Shown: positions 6,605-16,500 of the stretch, piece by piece | Layout: each line of letters begins with the position of its first letter | How positions within the stretch are numbered: the first letter of the stretch is position 1 | Assembly: GCA_015489365.1 (NCBI GenBank) | Contig: WFZW01000239.1 | Location: forward strand, 1 to 36,687 | Length of the DNA: 36,687 nt | Origin: Deltaproteobacteria bacterium | Lineage (GTDB): Bacteria; Desulfobacterota; Dissulfuribacteria; Dissulfuribacterales; QOAL01 | Direction: 5' to 3' | The notes under the pieces: model-generated | Database searches by the model: none | Told to the model about the DNA's origin: nothing | What the model saw: only the letters and a program-made list of their open reading frames with translations | Translations under genes and position numbers: made by a program

Positions 6605-8129
6605 AAGAAATAGATTGGGCAAGGTATATCTGGTTGGGGCAGGTCCAGGGGATCCTGGCCTTCTTACAATCAAAGGGAAAGAACTTCTTTCCAGGGCCGA
6701 ATGCCTGATATATGATCGCCTGGCGAGTCCAAGGCTGCTTGCCTTTGCCCCCCATGATGCCGAAAGGATTTACGTGGGCAAAAGAATCGGCAAGCATGCA
6801 TTCAAGCAGGAAGAAATCAACGCCTTGATCGTTAAAAAGGCCAGAGAGGGGAAGACCGTAATACGGCTAAAGGGTGGTGATCCCTTCATCTTTGGCCGGG
6901 GTGGCGAGGAGGCCGAGGTACTGGCCGAGGCTGGTATCCCATTCGAGATAGTCCCTGGTGTCACATCGGCCATTGCGGTGCCAGCCTATGCAGGGATACC
7001 CCTAACCCACAGGGCCTATACGGCCTCTGTGGCATTTATTACCGGGCACAGGAGGCTCGACACCAAGGAGGCCCCTGTTGACTGGGAAGGCCTGGCCAAG
7101 GGGGTTGGTACCCTGGTCTTCCTCATGGGCATGACGAATCTTCCAAACATTGCCCAAAGACTAATGAAGTTTGGACGCAGTCCTGATACACCTGTTGCAG
7201 TGATCCGATGGGGAACCACGCCTAAACATAAGTCATTAATGGGTAAACTTTCCAATATTGCGGCAAGGGTCAAGGAAGCAGGGTTCAAACCTCCTGCCAT
7301 AATCGTGGTTGGTGAAGTGAGCGCACTCAAGGACCGGATAGGCTGGTATGAAAAGTTGCCCTTACTGAACAAACGCATATTGGTGACCAGGACAAGGGCA
7401 CAGGCTAGTGAACTGGTAAAATGTCTAGAAGAGCGAGGTGCTGATTGCCTGGAATGCCCCACGATAGAGATAAGGGCCGCCCGAGACCAAGGCCTTCTAA
7501 AGGATGCCTTAAGTAGGCTGGAGGCCTATGATTGGATCATATTCAGCAGCGTAAACGGGGTAAACTTCTTTTTTGAAGGGTTACTGAACTCAGGTAAGGA
7601 CATACGTACCTTAGGTGGAATCAAGATCGCATCGGTAGGGAAGGCTACCTCAAAGGCGCTATGCCACTTCCACATCGTCCCTGACATCGTCCCTAAAGAC
7701 TTCCGGGCAGAGGGTTTATTAGATGTCCTATCCAGGCAAGGTGTTAAGGGAAAGAAGATATTGATACCACGGGCACGCAAGGCCAGGGAACTTCTGCCCC
7801 AGGGGCTAGAAAAATTGGGCGCTGAGGTGACGATAGCCCCTGTATATGAGACAATAGCCCCGGTGCCTTCACCAGAAGCATGTGAAAGATTGAAAAAAGA
7901 ACATATTGATCTAATAACCTTTACCAGTTCTTCTACCGTAAGAAATTTCTTTAAAATTATACCATCGAAACTACGGGACAACCTGCTGGCAAGGGCAAAG
8001 ATCGCATGCATTGGCCCGGTAACTGCAAAGACCGCCGATGAAATGGGAATCAAGGTTCATATTCTTCCACAAAGGTCTACTATACCGGATATGGTAGATG
8101 CAATAGAGGCCCATTTTGCAAGCAGGTAA
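6594..8129 (+). CDS. cobA/hemD: Fused uroporphyrinogen-III C-methyltransferase / uroporphyrinogen-III synthase
   Basis: This is a two-domain protein of 511 residues. Residues 1 to about 255 are the SAM-dependent uroporphyrinogen-III methyltransferase (CobA/SUMT): VYLVGAGPGDPGLLTIKG, the LKGGDPFIFGRGGEEAE signature, and PGVTSAIAVPAYAGIPLTHR. Residues of about 263-511 are uroporphyrinogen-III synthase (HemD), beginning KRILVTRTRAQASELVKCLE and containing the family's FTSSSTVRNFF loop. HemD cyclises hydroxymethylbilane and CobA then makes precorrin-2, the branch point to siroheme, cobalamin and the siroheme-dependent heme route. This fusion is common in Desulfobacterota and some Firmicutes. The start is GTG 6594, overlapping hemC. 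Confidence 0.95.
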   Translation: MTTERNRLGKVYLVGAGPGDPGLLTIKGKELLSRAECLIYDRLASPRLLAFAPHDAERIYVGKRIGKHAFKQEEINALIVKKAREGKTVIRLKGGDPFIFGRGGEEAEVLAEAGIPFEIVPGVTSAIAVPAYAGIPLTHRAYTASVAFITGHRRLDTKEAPVDWEGLAKGVGTLVFLMGMTNLPNIAQRLMKFGRSPDTPVAVIRWGTTPKHKSLMGKLSNIAARVKEAGFKPPAIIVVGEVSALKDRIGWYEKLPLLNKRILVTRTRAQASELVKCLEERGADCLECPTIEIRAARDQGLLKDALSRLEAYDWIIFSSVNGVNFFFEGLLNSGKDIRTLGGIKIASVGKATSKALCHFHIVPDIVPKDFRAEGLLDVLSRQGVKGKKILIPRARKARELLPQGLEKLGAEVTIAPVYETIAPVPSPEACERLKKEHIDLITFTSSSTVRNFFKIIPSKLRDNLLARAKIACIGPVTAKTADEMGIKVHILPQRSTIPDMVDAIEAHFASR

Positions 8130-8262
8130 CGGGCAACCTGCCGGGGCTTAGATTCTAGGACAATAAGGAAACCGTGAAGGTGTTCCGCAAAACTAGCTTG
8201 AATATTTTTACATAATCGGCTCTATTTTAAGGGATCTTCGGGGAACAACTATAGGGAGACCT

Positions 8263-8502
8263 TTGCCACAGGCCCCTTTTTTAATGATACCTGATATTGA
8301 CGAAGAGTTTTTTCCATTTATCCCTGTCTGGTCTCTAGATCCTGATAGATACAACTTTTTAGGGCCCAGGGAATATCGTTTGATGCAAACAGGGCGCTGT
8401 GAACTGTTGCGCTGGACCTATTCAGGGCCTGTCGTGGCCGGGAAGGGCGTCAAGGTATGTATTTCGCAAAAGCAGGGCCAAACAGGAGATGCCCCCTATT
8501 AA
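8263..8502 (+). CDS. Small hypothetical protein
   Basis: This is a 79-codon ORF from TTG 8263, with AGGGAG 4 nt upstream, or about 72 codons from ATG 8284. It is acidic and aromatic near the start (DIDEEFFPFIPVWSLDPDRY) and more basic later. It ends 26 nt before the histidine kinase gene, so the two may be co-transcribed. No family, signal peptide or metal motif is recognised. It could be a small partner of the kinase, but this is only positional. Confidence 0.4.
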   Translation: MPQAPFLMIPDIDEEFFPFIPVWSLDPDRYNFLGPREYRLMQTGRCELLRWTYSGPVVAGKGVKVCISQKQGQTGDAPY

Positions 8503-8528
8503 AGGCCTCTTATGCGCTGTGATAAACC

Positions 8529-9941
8529 ATGAGCATCTATTGCCCTCAAACCCCACCTGAGCTTGTCTCTGTACTTACAAGAATTCGTAAGAAGCGGAAG
8601 GATTACGAAAAATATGGATTCTCCCACATTCAAGGTAGGACCTTAAGGGCCTTCTTCGACCTGGCCCAAGAATATGAAACACTTGAGAATTTCTATCGAG
8701 TAGCCGTCTTTGTGCCCAAAGAATTCATGGGCTTCGATTCCTGTCTCTATCTTATAGATGGCTCTGCCAATGGCCTCTTCATGGCCTGTGATTCCCTGAA
8801 CGGCCTGTCTGTCTGCGGCATGAAACCGCCACGTGGTATAAGGATCAGTGATGAGGCCTATGAGCTGAACGATTCGTTTATAACCCCTATAAAGGGGAAC
8901 CGCAGGCTTTTTTCTGCGAACCCCCTCTCCAGGGCAAAGGACGTTATTGGTCTCTTTGAGGTCTTTCCACTCTCGAGGTTTGAGGACAAGGACAAGCTGT
9001 TTTTTGAAAAATACGCCAACAGGATCGGCTACAACCTGCATTACAAGCTGATTTCACTTCAGAACGAAGAGCATATCAAGTTCATAAATACCCTGGTGGC
9101 CGACATAGATCATAATGTGATCGTACCCAACATGAAATACAAGGTCTTCCTCAATGACCTCAAGAAAAAAATCAGGGGCCTAAGGGGACTAATCAGGGCA
9201 TTAGATGAATACGTAACCGGACGGCTCCCAGAAAGGGATATGGAATCAAACAGGCTGTTAAATATACAAAAAAGCCTCGATGGCCTCGTTGGAGAAATTG
9301 CATCCTCATACGAGGATATAGACAAACATTTCCGCAATACGAGCCTTTTTCTCGAAAGCCTCCTGCGCAGGGATCATTTTGAAAAGGGCCATCTGGTACT
9401 GCGAAAGAAGAATTGCCGGTTCAAAAGAGAGGTGATCGAGCCCCAACTTGAACGATACAGGCAAAGATTAGAGCGACAGGGCATCAGAATAGACAATCTC
9501 ATGGGCGGCATACCGGATGAAGACATACCGCTTGCGGTCGATGTCGGGCTAATCTCCCAGGTATATGCAAACCTATTTTCAAATGCAGAAAAATATTGCC
9601 AAGAGGTGCCAAATGAATTTGGTCAACCGGTCAAATTCATGGCCTATGGACGCGAGATACTGCCTGATTTTTTCGGTGAAGGCAAGCCAGGGATAAAGTT
9701 CAATGTCTTCACCACAGGCCCACATATTCCCCAGGAAGAGGTGGCCCATATCTTTGATGAAGGGTACCGGTGTACCAGTGCACAGAAGAGTCCAGGATCA
9801 GGGCATGGATTGCATTTTGTAAAAAAGGTCGTAGAGGTACATGGGGGAGTGGCTGGCTATGAGACAACGCACCTCGGTAACAACTTCTTTTTTATCCTCC
9901 CGTTGCAAGAGCCTGGGGATGGACAGACACATGCCTGGTGA
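8529..9941 (+). CDS. Orphan cytoplasmic sensor histidine kinase
   Basis: This is a 470-residue soluble protein. Residues of about 35-180 look like a GAF-type sensor domain. A helical dimerisation region follows, with an atypical H-box, LVADIDHNVIVPNMKYK, placing the likely phospho-acceptor at His195. The C-terminal HATPase domain shows the N-box (ANLFSNAEKYC, about 347-357), IFDEGYRCTS (about 409) and the glycine box GSGHGLHFVKKVVEVHGG (about 423-440). There are no transmembrane segments. No response regulator gene is adjacent. The helicase gene downstream overlaps its end. The signal sensed is unknown; Cys residues in the sensor part (C72, C87, C96) could be redox-active, but that is speculation. 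Confidence 0.85.
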   Translation: MSIYCPQTPPELVSVLTRIRKKRKDYEKYGFSHIQGRTLRAFFDLAQEYETLENFYRVAVFVPKEFMGFDSCLYLIDGSANGLFMACDSLNGLSVCGMKPPRGIRISDEAYELNDSFITPIKGNRRLFSANPLSRAKDVIGLFEVFPLSRFEDKDKLFFEKYANRIGYNLHYKLISLQNEEHIKFINTLVADIDHNVIVPNMKYKVFLNDLKKKIRGLRGLIRALDEYVTGRLPERDMESNRLLNIQKSLDGLVGEIASSYEDIDKHFRNTSLFLESLLRRDHFEKGHLVLRKKNCRFKREVIEPQLERYRQRLERQGIRIDNLMGGIPDEDIPLAVDVGLISQVYANLFSNAEKYCQEVPNEFGQPVKFMAYGREILPDFFGEGKPGIKFNVFTTGPHIPQEEVAHIFDEGYRCTSAQKSPGSGHGLHFVKKVVEVHGGVAGYETTHLGNNFFFILPLQEPGDGQTHAW

Positions 9942-12129
9942 TGAACACCTGCCCATGGCAAATTTATCCGGACAACCAGTAGATTTTGCGAGGGATCTCA
10001 ATCCTGAACAACTTGAAGCGGTCGAGACCCTAGATGGTCCGGTCCTGGTGATTGCCGGTGCAGGCAGCGGAAAGACCAGGACCCTTGTCTACAGGGTGGC
10101 GATGCTTATTCACAAGGGTGTCGACCCAGGGCAGATACTTCTCCTTACCTTTACCCGAAAGGCCGCAGCCACAATGCTCGAAAGGGCCTCGAGATTGGTT
10201 GGAGAAAAATGCCAAGAGGTTCAGGGTGGAACGTTTCATGCCTTTTGCAACCACATGCTCAGGAGGTATGCGCCCCGTATTGGATATCCGAACAATTTCA
10301 CTATAATGGACAGGGGGGACGTACAGGACCTGTTACGTCTTCTAGCAAGACAACTCGGCCTTGCCGGTTCATCCCGCACCTTTCCCAAAAAGGGGGCCTT
10401 GGCAACCATATTCAGCAAGGCGGCAAATTCTCACATGGACCTCGTCTCTATCCTTGAAAACCACTATCCGCACCTGCTTGAGTATGCCGCTGCCCTTGAA
10501 CGACTATCCAACGTCTATAACCAATACAAAAAATCCCATGCCTTGATGGACTATGATGACCTTTTGATAAATTGGAGGGATATCCTACTTGAGTGTGAAG
10601 ATGTACGAAGATGGATTGGCAAAAGGATACGTTACATAATGGTCGATGAATACCAGGATACCAACAAGTTACAGGCAGAAATCGTAAAGCTAATGGCCTT
10701 CGGCCACAATAATGTAATGGTCGTAGGTGATGATTCCCAATCCATCTATTCATTCAGGGGGGCGCATTTCAAGAATATACTGGATTTTCCCAGGTTATTT
10801 CAGGGAACAAAAATAATCAAACTCGAAAAAAATTACCGGAGCACCCAACCCAATCTTGACTGTACCAATGCAATCATTGCCAATGCCCGCCAAAAGTTCA
10901 CAAAACGTCTAGTAGCATGCAGAAGTGGGGGAGGACTGCCTGGTCTATATGTGGCCAGGGATGAAATGGACCAGGCACGCTTCGTGCGTCAAAAAGTAGA
11001 GGACCTTCTGACCCAAGGCATCGAACCCACTGAAGTAGCAGTACTTTTCAGGGCCGGTTTTCATTCCTATGCCCTTGAAACCGAACTCAATACCGCTGGT
11101 ATCCCCTTTATCAAACGAGGGGGCAAACGCCTAGTGGACGCAGCACATATAAAGGATATGCTGTGCATCTTACGGATCCTGATAAATCCACTGGACCGTC
11201 TGAGCTGTGACAGGATTTTCTTACTTATTGAAAAGATCGGCCCCAAGACCGCTGAAAGGATCTTCAGCAACCTGCTTTCTAGCCAGGATCCGCTAGATCT
11301 TCTGGCGCACTATCCATCCAAGGCCAAGTGGGCAGCCCATATTAAGGAACTTGGGGCAATGCTTAAGGCGCTTGCCGAATCCGCAACAGGCCTAGATCAC
11401 GCCATGAAAAGGATCGAAAGCTGGTACACGCCATACCTTAAGGGCCTGTATCCAGATGATTGGCCTAGGCGTCAGCAGGAACTGACACAATTGAGAATCC
11501 TTTCTAGTCGTTATCCTGATGCAGTGAGCCTACTTTCAGACCTGGCCATAGATCCACCCGAAAGAAATGAAACCTACCAAAGGGACAGTATCTGTTTGTC
11601 AACCATGCATTCGGCCAAGGGACTCGAATGGAAGGTGGTCTTTATCATCTCCCTGGCAGAAGGACGATTCCCCGCTCCAGCCTCTACCCAACAGGTCGAT
11701 GCAATAGAAGAGGAAAGGAGGCTTTTTTATGTGGCGGCTACCAGGGCCAAGGACCAGCTCTTCTTCTGCTACCCTGCCTTTATCAACCAATCTGGGGCAG
11801 GCCTTCTTCCAGCACGACCTTGCAGATTCCTGGAAGAGATACCGGGTAATCTACTGAAACCCTGCAAACCTCACGAAACAGCCAGGGAAGGACATCCTGC
11901 ACATATGCCAGACCGTTATGATACCAGGGCCTGCATCCCAGGAAATACGGAACATAATGAGATGCCAGCTGGCTCCAGTGGATTCAAGGTAGGTATGAGG
12001 GTGCGGCATCCAATCTTTGGCCCCGGACGGATTGCTAACATCATGGATGCCAAAAGGATAAAGGTGATGTTTGATGTATCGGGAGAGAAAACCCTGCGCC
12101 TTGATTTTACAGAACTAAGCATAATCTAA
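9919..12129 (+). CDS. pcrA: UvrD/PcrA-type superfamily 1A DNA helicase
   Basis: This is a 3'-5' ATP-dependent helicase for nucleotide excision and mismatch repair and for clearing RNA polymerase or recombinase from DNA. The Q-motif region NPEQLEAVE precedes Walker A (GAGSGKTRT, about residues 47-55). Further motifs are LLLTFTRKAA (Ia), VDEYQDTN (II), VVGDDSQSIYSFRGA (III), EKNYRST (IV), STMHSAKGLEWKVVF (V) and YVAATRAKDQLFF (VI). The C-terminal tail (VRHPIFGPGRIANI, IKVMFD) is the Tudor-like module of PcrA/UvrD that contacts RNA polymerase, which favours a PcrA/UvrD rather than Rep assignment. Start: ATG 9919 overlaps the kinase gene by 23 nt. ATG 9931 or 9955 is also possible, and an upstream ATG at 9841 would add 26 residues read out of the kinase gene. 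Confidence 0.93.
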   Translation: MDRHMPGDEHLPMANLSGQPVDFARDLNPEQLEAVETLDGPVLVIAGAGSGKTRTLVYRVAMLIHKGVDPGQILLLTFTRKAAATMLERASRLVGEKCQEVQGGTFHAFCNHMLRRYAPRIGYPNNFTIMDRGDVQDLLRLLARQLGLAGSSRTFPKKGALATIFSKAANSHMDLVSILENHYPHLLEYAAALERLSNVYNQYKKSHALMDYDDLLINWRDILLECEDVRRWIGKRIRYIMVDEYQDTNKLQAEIVKLMAFGHNNVMVVGDDSQSIYSFRGAHFKNILDFPRLFQGTKIIKLEKNYRSTQPNLDCTNAIIANARQKFTKRLVACRSGGGLPGLYVARDEMDQARFVRQKVEDLLTQGIEPTEVAVLFRAGFHSYALETELNTAGIPFIKRGGKRLVDAAHIKDMLCILRILINPLDRLSCDRIFLLIEKIGPKTAERIFSNLLSSQDPLDLLAHYPSKAKWAAHIKELGAMLKALAESATGLDHAMKRIESWYTPYLKGLYPDDWPRRQQELTQLRILSSRYPDAVSLLSDLAIDPPERNETYQRDSICLSTMHSAKGLEWKVVFIISLAEGRFPAPASTQQVDAIEEERRLFYVAATRAKDQLFFCYPAFINQSGAGLLPARPCRFLEEIPGNLLKPCKPHETAREGHPAHMPDRYDTRACIPGNTEHNEMPAGSSGFKVGMRVRHPIFGPGRIANIMDAKRIKVMFDVSGEKTLRLDFTELSII

Positions 12130-12176
12130 GGGGGCGGGGCAAAGAAAGACATTTGGGAGATCCCTGTTTATAAATC

Positions 12177-13559
12177 TTAGCGCTGCCCTTCGAACACCGT
12201 GCTTCCCTCACAACTCAATTCCCCTGAGACCACTGTCCATCTGGCAGTACCATATACCTCATTACCCTCCTTATTGAAGGTAGCAGAGGAACGGATTCCA
12301 AATGAGTTTTCTCCATCGATCCAGGAACCTGATAGCAACACCTCGTTACCATTTATGGATCCCTGCAAGGTCCTGTCGCCGTTTGTAAGGACTATTTTGT
12401 CCCCGCTCACGGCGATATCCACCATTCCGTCAAAGAATCCAGGGGATACTGGGCAAGTAGCACTGGTTTCCGTAGACACAAAAGACCAAGGACCATTTAT
12501 ACCTGAAGAAAAAGGGAAAAAGGAACCTATCTTTCGCCCTTCAAAGGCATATTGGGTCCCCGGGCTTCCAGAATAGGACCACAGCCCCTTCATCTTCTCA
12601 GACGATATCGATCTCACCTCGTACCTATACTCATAACGCCCATCGGAGAACTCCACTACATACCATCCCTGAGGGGAATAAGATACGGAGATAGGGTGCC
12701 CGTTCCATTCCCCAGAGAAAAGTCCATAACCTTCATGTATAATGGCATGGTATTCGGGATAGGTATCTCCCTTATAGGTATCGGAGACCATCCAATCACC
12801 GGAAAGGCTAAGTATATTGAAATAGGTCTCCTGTCTTGGTACAAGCCCGGTGGATGTAGACTGGTCTACCTCGATCTTGAGGGTCCCCTCAAGCCCTACC
12901 AATGGAATCTGCCCGAGGTCCAGCCATAGGGTTGAGACATCATCTGCCAGATAAAGGTCGTCGGCATTGGCAACTGGAAAACCATAATTGGAAAAAAGCA
13001 CGAGTTTGCCTTGGGGCACATAGGCAAACTTGAGACCTGGCGCCAATTGAGGATGTTCCATAAGGAGAAAATACTTCCCGGTCCTGCCGGTACGAATGTC
13101 CATATTGAGATCCAGGTCCTGGGCAGTATTGGTGAAAAAGATCGCCTGTGCAACATCCTGATTTTCCGTGGTATCCTCTATCAGGGCAGTAATATCCGCC
13201 TCCCAGTCCTGGTCGGTTTCCAGGTCCTTGAGAACCAGCCTGCCTAAATAATGGCCAGGATCAACAGAGGAGGCAAGGGCAATTAAAAGTTCCGAGACCG
13301 GCGGAATGGAATTGTCCTCTCCATCCACAGTTGAAGGTGAAGGATTTAGTGCCAGCCAGCTTGGCGAATACATAACCTTCCATCCCCTATTGCTGGCTGG
13401 AAGGGGCAGCCATTGTGAAGATATCATATTGGTCAATGTAATCCTGGCACTGGAACCAATAATGGATGCGGCCATGGCCTGATTGAATGCCCATGAAAAA
13501 CCCAACAAAAGCAATACGGCCAGAGAGAAAACCAATCTCTTCATCACAAAATCAACCAT
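12177..13559 (-). CDS. Secreted protein of unknown function
   Basis: The protein has about 460 residues and a clear signal peptide (KRLVFSLAVLLLLGFSWAFN, likely cut after AMA). The mature part is Ser/Gly/aromatic-rich and beta-like. The middle contains a segment GRTGKYFLLMEHPQLAPG. The C-terminal half has a calycin or beta-sandwich appearance with WNGHPISVSYSPQGWYVVEF and LLSGSWIDGENSFGIRSSAT. No catalytic motif or anchor is seen. On the minus strand AAGGAG lies 6 nt before ATG 13559 (3 nt before ATG 13562) and overlaps the end of the upstream gene, so the two are coupled. It likely acts outside the cytoplasm together with the two upstream proteins. Family not recognised. Confidence 0.75.
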   Translation of the reverse strand: MVDFVMKRLVFSLAVLLLLGFSWAFNQAMAASIIGSSARITLTNMISSQWLPLPASNRGWKVMYSPSWLALNPSPSTVDGEDNSIPPVSELLIALASSVDPGHYLGRLVLKDLETDQDWEADITALIEDTTENQDVAQAIFFTNTAQDLDLNMDIRTGRTGKYFLLMEHPQLAPGLKFAYVPQGKLVLFSNYGFPVANADDLYLADDVSTLWLDLGQIPLVGLEGTLKIEVDQSTSTGLVPRQETYFNILSLSGDWMVSDTYKGDTYPEYHAIIHEGYGLFSGEWNGHPISVSYSPQGWYVVEFSDGRYEYRYEVRSISSEKMKGLWSYSGSPGTQYAFEGRKIGSFFPFSSGINGPWSFVSTETSATCPVSPGFFDGMVDIAVSGDKIVLTNGDRTLQGSINGNEVLLSGSWIDGENSFGIRSSATFNKEGNEVYGTARWTVVSGELSCEGSTVFEGQR

Positions 13560-13569
13560 CATATTCTCC

Positions 13570-16500
13570 TTACCTGGTCCAGGAAATCCAATCGTAGTAG
13601 GCATGGATATTATCTGGCATTATTATTCCAAAAAGAAGATAGTACTTCCCCGCTCCCTTGTAGCCATCCGGGATCACATCGTCCAGGGAACCTACCGAGT
13701 CTGACCAGGTGGTTATAGACCAGTTTGCCACCTCGGGATACAATCCTCTCACAAAGGTCCCATCGGCCCGCCTGGAGAAGAAAAGCCATCCACCGGTCCA
13801 AGGATCGATAAAGGGTGTAACCACGATCAGATATCTGTTGGCAGTGTAGGAGGTGAAATCATTGGACGTGATCTTCCACCTTGCCCCTCCGGCAGGATCC
13901 TGCCATACCAATACTTCAGGTGGCTGAAGTGACGGATTCAGCCATGGCGGCGTCTGTCCATTGTCCATCGTTTCGTCGCCAGAGGAAGCATAGTCCTCCT
14001 CACTTACACCTGTACCCTCAAGATATACGACCATTGAATCCATCAGGTGGTTGAATAACAACCTCAACTCACCATTGACACTTCCTTCACTGGTAGGTTT
14101 AAAGCCTATGACTGCATGAATAGTCTGGCCAGGTGCTATGGTCATACCCTGGTCCAGGCCGTCAACACTAAAGGCGTCTCCCCACAGGTCCACTTGAAGC
14201 AAAGTAGCAGTCCCCTTGCCATCATTGGTGATCGTAAAGTGCTTAGACCTTGTGTTTCCGACAGCGGTATCTGCAAAGCTGATACTGTTGTCAGACAGGA
14301 CTATATCTGGAGAGCCCGACGCAATAGAGGGATCTTGGCCTGTACCACTTACAACTATGTGCACGGGATTGGTCATATGTGAAAACAGTATGTCTATGGT
14401 GCCACTGTATTCACTGGCCGTCTGCGGAGTGAAGGTTATGACCATCCGTGCCGAGTTGCCAGGCTCTATCTCCGTACCGCTACTGACATTCGAGTATGTA
14501 AAACCATCCGACGGCGCATCGATATGAAGAATCTTTGCGGTCTGGCCTCCGTTATTGGATATCTTGACGTTTACGGATTTGGAACTGCCAATACTGACAT
14601 CACCGAATCCTACTGAACTGGTGCTCAAGCTAATAGAGGGAGGATCAGTAGATTCCGATCCAGTACCAGAAAGCTGGATAATAACCGGATTTGTCTCTTT
14701 GAAGATGAAGGCAAGGCGGCTATTATTGCTACCCCCTTGTGTAGGGGCGAACTTGACAACGAAATTTATCGAGGTGCCGGCATCTATCTTCTGGCCCGAA
14801 GATGGCCCACCAAGTACCGTAAATGGTTCCGAGGGTTCTTCCACCTCCACCAGATTGACGGCAGTATTGCCATCATTTTGCAACACCACGTTCTGGTATA
14901 CCACATCCCCTACCGCTACCGACCCAAAGGATACTGCCGAGGGATTAACCGATACCGAAGAAGTGCTGGGGTTCTGTTGCAGTCCAAGCCCCTGGAGATT
15001 GATCGTGACTTCACCGGCGTTCGATGTAATCAATATGTCATCATGGAAGGAGCCCGCTGTAGTCGGCGTGAAGGACACGGTAACAGTAAACTCACCACCT
15101 GGCATCAAATCGATGCCTGTTGTATCGCCATCCTGCATCTCGTCAGGAAGCCCCACATAGGCAAAGGGACTCGACAGGGAGGAAAGGTTCTGTATAGACA
15201 ACATGATGTCGCCTGTATTCTTTATCTTAAAGGATGAAGATGTAGTTTCGCCTGACAGGCGGCTACCAAAATCTATGAGCTTTGGAGACAATAGACTGTT
15301 ATCCATATGAAGGACGGTCAGTTGTGGCTGGCCTATGGTGAAACGCTGTCCATATATGTCCGATCTCGTGGTTGCGAAGTTGCGTGCATCCTTCCACACA
15401 CCCAGAAACATATGGTTCGACTGATTGAAGGCAATGGCAGGTGAATATTGATTCCCAGCGGCTGGGACGCCGTTTGAAGAAACGCTGATGAGATAATTGC
15501 TGCCCCTTAGAGATCCCTCACCGTCTACGTATTGGCCAAAGATATCCAGGTTCTCTACCGAGATCGAACCATTGCGGCCATCCTGCCAGGCTACGAAAAA
15601 GCGCTGATTCGTGTAATCATAACCTACATATGGATTAGTCTGTCTGGAATCTTTTACGATTTCATCGATTTCACCGTCGCTGTTGGTATCCTGGTAACCT
15701 ATTATAAAATTGGTGTTGTACTTGTTGCCGGTCGTGTAAACGAGTTGTCCATAGATCTTGGTATAATTGACCCCGCCACGCAGATCCTCCCAGGCAACGA
15801 GATATTTACCAGAGACAGGATCCGCCGTTACCGACGGGTTGTAGGCAAGGCTATCTGCATCGCTAAGGCGCATGGACATGATTTCGGACAGAGGGACCTC
15901 ATTCATGTGGATACCGTATATATTGGTCACGCTGGGATCCCCATCAAAAAACGAGATTTCCGCCTCGCTGCTAACCCCATCTGCGCCGCAATCGAAACAA
16001 TCCGTAGGGCTATTTTCGATTTCATCGCTATTGTTGGTTACGACGAGCTTACGCCTCACCCCTTCCCATGCCAAAAGGATGTCACCTGATGACTGATCCA
16101 CTGCTATGTCCACATTATTAATCGAGTCGAAAAATTCATAGGTGATGACCTCGCTCGTACAGGCAATGCTATGGCTTATTTCCCTTATATTGATAGTATC
16201 CCCCGTCCGGATAACGTCAGGGGAAACCACCTCGCCTATGCTACCAGAGGTGGGACTGCTGAGCGCTGCAAAGGAAACCATGCTGGTATCCCCAACGGTC
16301 CATGAAAAGGCGTTGGCACTACAGCCAAACGGGTTCCCGGTTACGCGTTTCCTGGCCGATCTGTTCTCTGTCCAGGCTATCCAGAACTGATCCCTGACAG
16401 GGTCATATACTATCTTTGGCTTGGCCCTGCCTAGAAGAAGTGAATCCCCAAAGACTGGGTTGTAACTCAACTCTAATTCGGAAGAAAATTGCAAGGTGGA

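Noticed and set aside
9841-9918. Longer N-terminus for the helicase
   Set aside because: It would be read from inside the kinase gene, with non-family sequence before the NPEQLEAVE motif.
15532-16089. 185-codon plus-strand open frame
   Set aside because: It lies wholly antisense to the large Hydin-repeat gene, has no ribosome binding site and resembles no protein family; the opposite strand has clear domains.
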